Below, piece after piece: positions 42,267 through 52,500 of a stretch of 64,000 nucleotides of DNA. Position numbers and translations under genes: made by a program. Under the pieces are notes generated by a model. It was given only the letters and a program-made list of their open reading frames with translations. It was not told where the DNA came from and made no database searches. This DNA is from Dechloromonas sp. (lineage in GTDB: Bacteria; Pseudomonadota; Gammaproteobacteria; Burkholderiales; Rhodocyclaceae): the NCBI GenBank assembly GCA_028687035.1, contig JAQUAX010000007.1:1-64000 (forward strand). Reading direction: 5' to 3'. Positions within the stretch are counted from its first letter, which is position 1; every line of letters starts with the position of its first letter.

Positions 42267-43072
42267 GCGTAAAGAACTGCCGGATCGCCGGCATCCAGAT
42301 GATTTCCGGGCCGCGCGTCGGCGACAACCTGGAGGTCGCCGGCCGCCTGATCGCCGACGCGGTCGATCAGGGCGCGCAGCTGGTCGTGCTGCCCGAGTAT
42401 TTTCCGATCATCGGCGCCACCGACAGCGAGCGCGTGCGCGCCCGCGAAACCTACGGCAACGGGCCGGTCCAGGACTGGCTGGCGGCGACCGCGGCGCGCC
42501 ACGAGGTGTGGATCGTCGCCGGTTCGATCCCGCTCGCCGCGACCTACCCGCACCAGATGCGCAACAGTTCGCTGGTCTTCAACGACGGCGGCGACTGCGT
42601 CGCGCGCTACGACAAGATCCACCTGTTCGGCTTCAAGAAGGGCGACGAGTCCTACAACGAAGCCGCCTTCATCGAGCCGGGCGACACGCCGGTCGCCGTC
42701 GACACGCCGTTCGGCCGCATCGCGCTGTCGATCTGCTACGACCTGCGCTTCCCCGAACTCTACCGTTCGCTCGGCCCGGTCGACCTGATCCTGGTTCCGG
42801 CCGCCTTCACCGAGACGACCGGCCGCGCGCACTGGGAAATCCTGCTGCGCGCCCGCGCCATCGAGAACCAGTGCTACCTTCTCGCGGTCGGACAGGGCGG
42901 CAGGCACGAGAACGGGCGGCAGACCCACGGCAACAGCCTGATCGTCGACCCCTGGGGCGATATCCTCGACCGCAAGGCGAAGGGACCGGGCGTCGTGATC
43001 GCCGACCTCGACCACGGACGCCTCGCCGAAATCCGCGAAAGCCTGCCGGCGCTCGCCCACCGAAAACTTTAA
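42263..43072 (+). CDS. Carbon-nitrogen hydrolase, Nit/omega-amidase-like
   Basis: A protein of 269 residues. TTG 42263 overlaps the yhdP stop (TTGA). The Glu-Lys-Cys triad of the nitrilase superfamily is visible: Glu in VVLPEYFP, Lys in [11 protein letters not shown], Cys in [16 protein letters not shown]. It closely resembles the Nit proteins that hydrolyse deaminated glutathione, a repair function. The longer open frame starting at 38534 is a shadow of yhdP. Its place between yhdP and tldD is common in betaproteobacteria. Confidence 0.9.
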   Translation: MSVKNCRIAGIQMISGPRVGDNLEVAGRLIADAVDQGAQLVVLPEYFPIIGATDSERVRARETYGNGPVQDWLAATAARHEVWIVAGSIPLAATYPHQMRNSSLVFNDGGDCVARYDKIHLFGFKKGDESYNEAAFIEPGDTPVAVDTPFGRIALSICYDLRFPELYRSLGPVDLILVPAAFTETTGRAHWEILLRARAIENQCYLLAVGQGGRHENGRQTHGNSLIVDPWGDILDRKAKGPGVVIADLDHGRLAEIRESLPALAHRKL

Positions 43073-43082
43073 GGAAGTCTCC

Positions 43083-44528
43083 ATGACCCAGCCCAGCGCC
43101 CTGGCGCAAGCCGAATCCCTGCTGCTCGCCCCGTTCTCGCTGACCGAGTCCGACCTGTCGCGCACCTTCGGCCAGATCCTGACGCACCAGGTCGACTATG
43201 CCGACCTCTATTTCCAGTATTCGCGGTCCGAGGCCTGGAGCCTCGACGAAGGCATCGTCAAGTCCGGCAGCTTCAACATCGACCAGGGCGTCGGCGTCCG
43301 CGCGCTGTCCGGCGAGAAGACGGCCTTCGCGTACTCCGACGACATCAGCGCCCGTGCGCTCGGCGACGCGGCGAACGCCGTGCGCGCCATCGCGGCGGCG
43401 GGCCAGTCCGGCAGATTGCCGGCCCTGCAGGCGTCGACCGCGGCCCGCGCGCTGTACCTGCCGAACGACCCGATCGCGTCGCTGCCGGCCGATGCCAAGG
43501 TCAGGCTGCTCGAGCGCCTCGAGGGCTACGCCCGGGCGATCGACCCGCGCGTCGTCCAGGTCATGGCCTCGCTGGCCGGCGAATACGAGGTGGTGCTGGT
43601 CGCCGGTTCGGACGGCCGGCTGGCCGCCGACATCCGGCCGCTGGTGCGCTGCTCGATCTCGGTGATCGTCGAGGAAAACGGCAAGCGCGAGCAGGGCGCG
43701 GCCGGCGGCGGTGGACGCTTCGATTTCGGCTATTTCGACGACGAGGTGCTGCAGCGCTACGCGAAGGAAGCCGTGCACCAGGCGGTGACCAACCTCAATG
43801 CCGAACCGGCGCCGGCCGGCCAGATGACCGTCGTGCTCGGTTCCGGCTGGCCCGGCATCCTGCTGCACGAAGCGGTCGGCCACGGCCTCGAGGGCGACTT
43901 CAACCGCAAGGGCAGTTCGGCCTTCACCGGCCGCGTCGGCCAGCGCGTCGCCGCCAAGGGCGTCACCGTCATCGACGACGGCACGATCGCCGATCGCCGC
44001 GGCTCGCTGAACATCGACGACGAGGGCAACCCGACCCAGCGCACGGTGCTGATCGAGGACGGTATCCTCAAGGGCTACATGCAGGACAGCCTGAACGCCC
44101 GGCTGATGGGCGTCGCGCCGACCGGCAACGGGCGCCGCGAATCCTTCGCCCACCTGCCGCTGCCGCGCATGACCAACACCATGATGCTGGCCGGCCAGCA
44201 CGATCCGCAGGAAATCATCGCGTCGGTCAAGAAGGGCATCTACGCGGCCAATTTCGGCGGCGGCCAGGTCGACATCACCAGCGGCAAGTTCGTCTTCTCG
44301 ATGAGCGAGGCCTACCTGATCGAGGACGGCAAGGTGACCCGCCCGATCAAGGGCGCGACGCTGATCGGCAACGGCCCGGACGCGATGACGCGCATTTCGA
44401 TGATCGGCAACGACCTCCAGCTCGACCCCGGCGTCGGCACTTGCGGCAAGGACGGACAGAGCGTGCCGGTCGGCGTCGGCCAGCCGACGTTGCGCATCGA
44501 TGGACTGACGGTCGGCGGCACGGCATAA
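43083..44528 (+). CDS. tldD: TldD metalloprotease
   Basis: A protein of 481 residues. [20 protein letters not shown] carries the HExxxH zinc site, and [20 protein letters not shown] in the N-terminal part is typical of TldD. TldD pairs with PmbA/TldE to degrade unfolded or leader peptides such as microcin B17 and CcdA; no pmbA is seen here. AAGGAAG precedes the ATG. It is 10 bp after the nitrilase gene. Confidence 0.95.
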   Translation: MTQPSALAQAESLLLAPFSLTESDLSRTFGQILTHQVDYADLYFQYSRSEAWSLDEGIVKSGSFNIDQGVGVRALSGEKTAFAYSDDISARALGDAANAVRAIAAAGQSGRLPALQASTAARALYLPNDPIASLPADAKVRLLERLEGYARAIDPRVVQVMASLAGEYEVVLVAGSDGRLAADIRPLVRCSISVIVEENGKREQGAAGGGGRFDFGYFDDEVLQRYAKEAVHQAVTNLNAEPAPAGQMTVVLGSGWPGILLHEAVGHGLEGDFNRKGSSAFTGRVGQRVAAKGVTVIDDGTIADRRGSLNIDDEGNPTQRTVLIEDGILKGYMQDSLNARLMGVAPTGNGRRESFAHLPLPRMTNTMMLAGQHDPQEIIASVKKGIYAANFGGGQVDITSGKFVFSMSEAYLIEDGKVTRPIKGATLIGNGPDAMTRISMIGNDLQLDPGVGTCGKDGQSVPVGVGQPTLRIDGLTVGGTA

Positions 44529-44565
44529 TTCCGCGTCATTTCTGGGGATTTGTGGGGATTGCGGC

Positions 44566-45183
44566 ATGTTTAGAGTTTCCGCGCTGGTCGGCCTGCTGTT
44601 CTGCTCGTCGGTTTTCGCCCAACCGGCGTTGCAGGAAAAACTGAAGGCCGTCCAGGCCGACCCGGCGGCCATGAAGGCGGCCGTCGAGGCCGGCCGCAAG
44701 GCCTCGTTCTTCTGCGCCAACTGTCACGGCGAGGAGGGCATCAGCAAGACGCCGGACGTGCCCAACCTGGCGGGCCAGAACGCCGCCTACCTGCTCGAGC
44801 AGATCCGCAAGTTCGGCGCCGGCGAGCGCAAGGACGCCTTCATGCAGGGCCTGATCAAGGTGCTGAAGGATGACGAGCGGCTGCAGATTTCGGCCTTCTA
44901 CGCCAGCGCCAAGGTGCCGCCGTCGCGCGCCGACGCGGCGCTGGCCCAGCGCGGCAAGGCGCTGTTCGACAAGCTGTGCGTGCGCTGCCACGGCGAGCAG
45001 GCCCGCGGCGGCGAACTCTTCCCGCGCCTGGCCGGCCAGAAGGTGCCCTACCTGCAGACCTCGATCACCCGCTACCGCGACGGCACCGGCATCCGCAACA
45101 ACCAGCTGATGAGCATCGCGACCTCGACGCTGAAGAACGACGACATCGTCGCCATCGCCAACTACCTGACGCAGCTGCCCTGA
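44566..45183 (+). CDS. Dihaem cytochrome c4
   Basis: A protein of 205 residues with a signal peptide (cleavage near VFAQP). Two class I haem domains have CANCHG (~residue 50) and CVRCHG (~residue 142). Each has a distal Met region (FMQGLIKVL, and NNQLMSIA). Cytochromes c4 carry electrons to cbb3-type oxidases in the periplasm. It is a separate unit, 37 bp after tldD. Confidence 0.9.
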   Translation: MFRVSALVGLLFCSSVFAQPALQEKLKAVQADPAAMKAAVEAGRKASFFCANCHGEEGISKTPDVPNLAGQNAAYLLEQIRKFGAGERKDAFMQGLIKVLKDDERLQISAFYASAKVPPSRADAALAQRGKALFDKLCVRCHGEQARGGELFPRLAGQKVPYLQTSITRYRDGTGIRNNQLMSIATSTLKNDDIVAIANYLTQLP

Positions 45184-45286
45184 CGGCGCTGCGCCGGCCG
45201 GTCGTCCGGCGGCGGTTCGAATTCGAAGCGGGACAGGGGCTTTCGCTAGAATGCCGCTTTCCCGCCCTTTCTGAACGGAACCGACG

Positions 45287-46366
45287 ATGACGCCGCAAAC
45301 CAAGCCGAACACCGACGACCTGCGCATCCGCGAAATCAAGGAACTGGTGCCGCCGACCCACGTCTTCCGCGAGTATCCGGTGTCCAACCGTGCGGCGCAG
45401 ACGACCGCCGCCGCCCGCTCGGCGATCCACCGCATCCTGCACGGCGCCGACGACCGCCTGCTGGTCGTCATCGGCCCCTGCTCGATCCACGACTACGACG
45501 CGGCGATGGAGTACGCGCAGAAGCTGCACCGGGAAGCCGAACGCCACGCTGGCGACCTCGTCGTCGTGATGCGCGTCTATTTCGAGAAGCCGCGCACGAC
45601 GGTCGGCTGGAAGGGCCTGATCAACGACCCGCGCCTCGACAACACCTTCCGGATCAACGAGGGCCTGCGTCTGGCCCGGCGCATCCTGCTCGAGATCAAC
45701 GAGGCGGGGCTGCCCTGCGCGACCGAATTCCTCGACACGATCACGCCGCAATACACTGCCGACCTGATTTCCTGGGGCGCGATCGGCGCCCGCACCACCG
45801 AATCGCAGGTGCATCGCGAACTGGCCTCCGGGCTGTCCTGCCCGGTCGGTTTCAAGAACGGTACCGACGGCAACCTGCGCATCGCGGTGGACGCGATCCG
45901 CGCCGCCAATTCGCCGCACCATTTCCTGTCGGTGACCAAGTCCGGCCATACCGCGATCGTCTCCACGGTCGGCAACGAGGACTGCCACGTGATCCTGCGC
46001 GGCGGCCGGGAGCCGAACCATGACGCCGCCAGCGTCGCCGCGGCCTGCGCCGAACTCGCCCGGGCCGGCCTCGCCGCCCGCCTGATGATCGACTGCTCGC
46101 ACGGCAACAGCCGCAAGCAGTACCAGCTGCAGATGGAAGTCTGCGACGACATCGCCGGGCAGGTCGCCGGCGGCGACGAGCGCATCGTCGGCGTGATGGT
46201 CGAGTCCCACCTCGTCGAAGGGCGGCAGGACCTTGCGCCGGGCCGTGAACTAACCTACGGCCAGAGCATCACTGATGCCTGCCTCGGCTGGGAGGACAGC
46301 GTGAAAGTCCTCGACCGCCTGGCCGCAGCCGTCCGGGCGCGGCGGGTGGCGGAGGCGGCGGAGTAG
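45287..46366 (+). CDS. aroG: 3-deoxy-7-phosphoheptulonate synthase, AroG type
   Basis: A protein of 359 residues of the class I DAHP synthases. VVIGPCSIHDYDAAMEYAQ holds the metal-binding Cys, followed by RVYFEKPRTTVGWKGLINDP and IDCSHGNSRKQYQLQ. The enzyme starts aromatic amino acid synthesis from phosphoenolpyruvate and erythrose-4-phosphate and is normally inhibited by one aromatic amino acid. A TAGAAT box at 45247-45252 is a fair -10. It is the last gene before the CRISPR array. Confidence 0.95.
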   Translation: MTPQTKPNTDDLRIREIKELVPPTHVFREYPVSNRAAQTTAAARSAIHRILHGADDRLLVVIGPCSIHDYDAAMEYAQKLHREAERHAGDLVVVMRVYFEKPRTTVGWKGLINDPRLDNTFRINEGLRLARRILLEINEAGLPCATEFLDTITPQYTADLISWGAIGARTTESQVHRELASGLSCPVGFKNGTDGNLRIAVDAIRAANSPHHFLSVTKSGHTAIVSTVGNEDCHVILRGGREPNHDAASVAAACAELARAGLAARLMIDCSHGNSRKQYQLQMEVCDDIAGQVAGGDERIVGVMVESHLVEGRQDLAPGRELTYGQSITDACLGWEDSVKVLDRLAAAVRARRVAEAAE

Positions 46367-46545
46367 GGGCGCGGAGCCTGAGGCATCCATACTCGGGAGC
46401 GATGGGAGACGAACGGAAATTTTCGGAGTCCGTTCAACCGGGGCGGCAAACGTCGTCATGCGGGGATGGTGGGACGCCCGGCCAACCTCCCGTCAGCTGG
46501 GCTGTTCGTAAGGCTTGTGTAGAGCAAAGCGTTGGTTTCGAGCCG
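46367..46545. other. Gap between aroG and the CRISPR array
   Basis: No gene is seen in these 179 bp. GAACGGA (46411-46417) pairs with TCCGTTC (46429-46435) to form a 7-bp hairpin without a T-run. ACTCGGGAGCGATGG at about 46391 looks like the end of a CRISPR repeat but cannot be aligned over 37 bp. The sequence up to 46545 may be very old decayed array. Confidence 0.4.
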
Positions 46546-49500
46546 GTTCCAATCCGCCGCGTGTGTTGGCGGGGAGCGATGCCCAACAACGGCTGGTTTA
46601 CCAGGCTTCCCATGTTGCGTTTCAATCCACGCTCCCCGTTGCCGGGGAGCGATGCAAGTGGATGCGTAGGATGGTAGCGCACGGAAATGGTTTCAATCCA
46701 CGCTCCCCGTTGCCGGGGAGCGATGCCCCTATGCCGTGCGCTACGCGCCCACCAAAGGGCCAGTTTCAATCCACGCTCCCCGTTGCCGGGGAGCGATGCA
46801 ATAGCTGATGCGCTGGAAGCAGTGTGAACCGATGTTTCAATCCACGCTCCCCGTTGCCGGGGAGCGATGCTCGACGTCTACGCCCTCTCCGATCACGCCA
46901 CCAACGTTTCAATCCACGCTCCCCGTTGCCGGGGAGCGATGCCTGGAAGCCGCACGAGTCGCCGCTGCTGCGGCGCATGGTCGTTTCAATCCACGCTCCC
47001 CGTTGCCGGGGAGCGATGCTATGTCGTGATGGAACACTTGCCGGCATGACGACCGTTTCAATCCACGCTCCCCGTTGCCGGGGAGCGATGCGCCCTTGTA
47101 AACAACGTTGTTCGCTGCATGGACAGTTTCAATCCACGCTCCCCGTTGCCGGGGAGCGATGCGCCTGCTGAGCGCGCAGGATGCGCTGGATCTGGTGTTT
47201 CAATCCACGCTCCCCGTTGCCGGGGAGCGATGCATGTCCATCAAAATCTGCGCCCAATCCCTGCCAAAGTTTCAATCCACGCTCCCCGTTGCCGGGGAGC
47301 GATGCTTATATTTGCGGATATATTCTAGGGATTCTGCGGCGTTTCAATCCACGCTCCCCGTTGCCGGGGAGCGATGCGGTGCGCCAGTCCAGGTCCTTGT
47401 CGGTGCCATTGAAGTTTCAATCCACGCTCCCCGTTGCCGGGGAGCGATGCCAGAGCATCATCGAGGCGAAGATCGACGCGGCGATGGTTTCAATCCACGC
47501 TCCCCGTTGCCGGGGAGCGATGCCATACTTCCGAGTGGTAGATAAAGCCTTCTTCTTGGTTTCAATCCACGCTCCCCGTTGCCGGGGAGCGATGCAATTC
47601 AATACGTTGCACAAGATACAAATGGTAAGGTTTCAATCCACGCTCCCCGTTGCCGGGGAGCGATGCGTCATTGCCCACGGTACGGCCTCGATTGAGGTTT
47701 GTTTCAATCCACGCTCCCCGTTGCCGGGGAGCGATGCGCCAGCGACACCGCATCACGGTCGAGGGCGACAAGTTTCAATCCACGCTCCCCGTTGCCGGGG
47801 AGCGATGCCAGGCGCAGCGCATGCCCTCATCGCCATGAAAAAGTTTCAATCCACGCTCCCCGTTGCCGGGGAGCGATGCGCCGTTCCAGCCGGGCCCTGA
47901 CCTGCAGCAGTCCCTGTTTCAATCCACGCTCCCCGTTGCCGGGGAGCGATGCGTGTTGGCTCGCCGGCTGCACTCCGACCTGCCGCCGGTTTCAATCCAC
48001 GCTCCCCGTTGCCGGGGAGCGATGCGACCGGCTAGGCTTGCGCCTTCGCCTGCTGCATAGTTTCAATCCACGCTCCCCGTTGCCGGGGAGCGATGCGCGA
48101 GGCCGTTGCTGCCGGTGCCGTACTTGTACCAGTTTCAATCCACGCTCCCCGTTGCCGGGGAGCGATGCGGTTCAGCGAGGCATGCGAGGCAGTCCGGCGC
48201 GATGTTTCAATCCACGCTCCCCGTTGCCGGGGAGCGATGCCCGCCGCGTTCCGGCGTGCCGACATACTTGGGCATGTTTCAATCCACGCTCCCCGTTGCC
48301 GGGGAGCGATGCCCGCTCGGCGCGGCAATCGTCACAACTGACGACGTTTCAATCCACGCTCCCCGTTGCCGGGGAGCGATGCCGCGGCGGGGCAGCCTAT
48401 CTTGAGGGCGTTACGGGTGTTTCAATCCACGCTCCCCGTTGCCGGGGAGCGATGCCGATTCCGTCGCATTTTGGGCGTAGATGCACCAATGTTTCAATCC
48501 ACGCTCCCCGTTGCCGGGGAGCGATGCCATCATCGCCTACTTCATCTACAACAACGGATACCAAGTTTCAATCCACGCTCCCCGTTGCCGGGGAGCGATG
48601 CGCCACGCTGACCGTGCCGGCCAACGCCAAGGCCGCAGTTTCAATCCACGCTCCCCGTTGCCGGGGAGCGATGCACTCGTCGAAATTCGCGCCCGCCTCG
48701 ATCTGATGGTTTCAATCCACGCTCCCCGTTGCCGGGGAGCGATGCGTTCCCGCGCCCTGGGCGCGGGCCGCACGGGAAGCGTTTCAATCCACGCTCCCCG
48801 TTGCCGGGGAGCGATGCAGCGCTGTCCAATTTTTGGCCCAGAGCGATAGCGCAGGTTTCAATCCACGCTCCCCGTTGCCGGGGAGCGATGCGCCTTATCG
48901 ATGATGCCGATGCGGCCCGGTGCGGTGTTTCAATCCACGCTCCCCGTTGCCGGGGAGCGATGCCGCCGGCGACGCATGCGACGGCGATCCGGATCAACGC
49001 GTTTCAATCCACGCTCCCCGTTGCCGGGGAGCGATGCGCCTTATCGATGATGCCGATGCGGCCCGGTGCGGTGTTTCAATCCACGCTCCCCGTTGCCGGG
49101 GAGCGATGCCGCCGGCGACGCATGCGACGGCGATCCGGATCAACGCGTTTCAATCCACGCTCCCCGTTGCCGGGGAGCGATGCATTTCATGCACGATTCC
49201 GAGCAAATTCAGGAAGGTGTTTCAATCCACGCTCCCCGTTGCCGGGGAGCGATGCACTAGATTGCACACGTCACTGAAGCCGATCTGATCCGTTTCAATC
49301 CACGCTCCCCGTTGCCGGGGAGCGATGCTGCAGCCCCTTAATCTTGCTCGCAAGGATGGTTACAGTTTCAATCCACGCTCCCCGTTGCCGGGGAGCGATG
49401 CCCTTTGGCCTCGGCGCGGCCCTTGTAATCCGGGTTGTTTCAATCCACGCTCCCCGTTGCCGGGGAGCGATGCCAGGCCGCGACGGCTATCCGCTATGAA

Positions 49501-52500
49501 CGCGCGGAGTTTCAATCCACGCTCCCCGTTGCCGGGGAGCGATGCGGCGGCCTGCTGCGTCGGCCGTGCGCGGCGCGCTGTTTCAATCCACGCTCCCCGT
49601 TGCCGGGGAGCGATGCGCCATTGTTGGACGTTAAATTCGCCGACAATTCTAGTTTCAATCCACGCTCCCCGTTGCCGGGGAGCGATGCCTCGTCCATCGC
49701 ATCGAGCGCCGCGAGCATGTCGTTTCAATCCACGCTCCCCGTTGCCGGGGAGCGATGCAGGGTGTGGAGAGTCTAATGGGTGCGATCCATGAAGTTTCAA
49801 TCCACGCTCCCCGTTGCCGGGGAGCGATGCCATCGTTTGCGCGGACATGGCCTGCTGATTCGCGGTTTCAATCCACGCTCCCCGTTGCCGGGGAGCGATG
49901 CAATAGCAATATGCTATATATTGCGCCTTCGTTATGTTTCAATCCACGCTCCCCGTTGCCGGGGAGCGATGCGCGACCCATCGGGCAAGAGCAACACAAC
50001 GAAAGGTTTCAATCCACGCTCCCCGTTGCCGGGGAGCGATGCCTGTCGTCGAGCAGCCCGTCCCCGTCGTTGAGCCGGTTTCAATCCACGCTCCCCGTTG
50101 CCGGGGAGCGATGCAAGGCGGAGATTCGCTAGTTGGATCAATGCTGGAGTTTCAATCCACGCTCCCCGTTGCCGGGGAGCGATGCGGAGGCCAGATGGCT
50201 ATTAGTCTTAGTGACATCACGTTTCAATCCACGCTCCCCGTTGCCGGGGAGCGATGCACCGGGAAAAGGCAGTTGGAACAGTTTTCAAGTTTGTTTCAAT
50301 CCACGCTCCCCGTTGCCGGGGAGCGATGCGACAGGAGTCAATGATGGATGAACTGCGCGAACAATTGTTTCAATCCACGCTCCCCGTTGCCGGGGAGCGA
50401 TGCATGCCGCCTGCCGACCCCATGCCGCTGATGGGGGTTTCAATCCACGCTCCCCGTTGCCGGGGAGCGATGCAAACAACCCGCTTCGGCGGGTTTTTTA
50501 TTGTGTTAGTTTCAATCCACGCTCCCCGTTGCCGGGGAGCGATGCGTTTGATGGTGGGTCGTCGGTTTGGGATCAGTAATGTTTCAATCCACGCTCCCCG
50601 TTGCCGGGGAGCGATGCGCCGGCAACTACGCGGGCGGCGCCGGCCCGGCCCTGTTTCAATCCACGCTCCCCGTTGCCGGGGAGCGATGCAGTTGGCGAGG
50701 ATACCTATAGTTACACCGCTGACGTTTCAATCCACGCTCCCCGTTGCCGGGGAGCGATGCGTTAGTAAATTTAGTAAAAAGTAAGAAAGACCTTGGTTTC
50801 AATCCACGCTCCCCGTTGCCGGGGAGCGATGCGGTATCTCCAAAAGCGTGTGGGGGGCACTTGTATGTTTCAATCCACGCTCCCCGTTGCCGGGGAGCGA
50901 TGCCCAGTGCGCTGGTCGGCCCGCAGATTTCACCAACACAGTTTCAATCCACGCTCCCCGTTGCCGGGGAGCGATGCGTCGGCCTCGGCCAACTATGACC
51001 GCGTGGCCGATGTTTCAATCCACGCTCCCCGTTGCCGGGGAGCGATGCCCCAAGGACGCCGCTGCGCCTGGCGCCGAGAAAAAGGTTTCAATCCACGCTC
51101 CCCGTTGCCGGGGAGCGATGCGACCGTATCAACTGCTCGGGTTACCAGTTGTGGCTGTTTCAATCCACGCTCCCCGTTGCCGGGGAGCGATGCGTATTGA
51201 TATCCGGCACGCGCCAGATCGATCCGTCGTTTCAATCCACGCTCCCCGTTGCCGGGGAGCGATGCCAGCACGGAAAACCTCGAAAGCGTGGTCGATCTAG
51301 GTGTTTCAATCCACGCTCCCCGTTGCCGGGGAGCGATGCTGCAGAATGCGATCACCTGGCGCAACTTCAAACGGTTTCAATCCACGCTCCCCGTTGCCGG
51401 GGAGCGATGCCCGCTTGCGCAGGGTACGATCAAGGAACCAATAAGAGTTTCAATCCACGCTCCCCGTTGCCGGGGAGCGATGCGTTGAACGCATCGAGTG
51501 GGATGATGTGATCAATATGTTTCAATCCACGCTCCCCGTTGCCGGGGAGCGATGCCACAGTTGGCGTGCCAAGCGTCAAAGTTGCAGACGTTTCAATCCA
51601 CGCTCCCCGTTGCCGGGGAGCGATGCCTCAAAGCCGAAGCTGGAGAAAAACTAGCATCAATTGTTTCAATCCACGCTCCCCGTTGCCGGGGAGCGATGCT
51701 CCCATTGCGCGTGCTTGTCATTGCGATTCTTCAGTTTCAATCCACGCTCCCCGTTGCCGGGGAGCGATGCGCACCAATACACTGATGTTTTATCTTGTGC
51801 AAGTTGTTTCAATCCACGCTCCCCGTTGCCGGGGAGCGATGCGGTTTGCTGCGGAGGTTTTGGAGCCATTCCATTTTGTTTCAATCCACGCTCCCCGTTG
51901 CCGGGGAGCGATGCGCTCCCATTGTCGCCAGTGCTTTCAAGGGGAAAACATGTTTCAATCCACGCTCCCCGTTGCCGGGGAGCGATGCGGGTAATTTGCG
52001 AGAGGTCCGCGCCGTTGGCCGTGTTTCAATCCACGCTCCCCGTTGCCGGGGAGCGATGCCGGCCGCCCGGCGACGGGCGGCAATTTCTTCACGCGTTTCA
52101 ATCCACGCTCCCCGTTGCCGGGGAGCGATGCAGCACGCCGGTCATGATGCCCATGCGGAGCAGAGGTTTCAATCCACGCTCCCCGTTGCCGGGGAGCGAT
52201 GCTCGACAAAATCGACCGGTTGTTCGGGAAGTTGATGTTTCAATCCACGCTCCCCGTTGCCGGGGAGCGATGCCCGATAATTAGGCCGTAGAGGTGGCCT
52301 TTAAAGGGGTTTCAATCCACGCTCCCCGTTGCCGGGGAGCGATGCGCCCGCCGAAATGCCGGACAGGGCATCCCCCTGTTTGTTTCAATCCACGCTCCCC
52401 GTTGCCGGGGAGCGATGCATGGCGATGAGGGCATGCGCTGCGCCTGCGTTGTCGGTTTCAATCCACGCTCCCCGTTGCCGGGGAGCGATGCGCATAACCG

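Noticed and set aside
46391-46405. A further repeat-like fragment (ACTCGGGAGCGATGG) left of the degenerate repeat
   Set aside because: Only about a dozen bases resemble the repeat end, the rest of a 37-bp window does not align, and the distance does not fit the array period.
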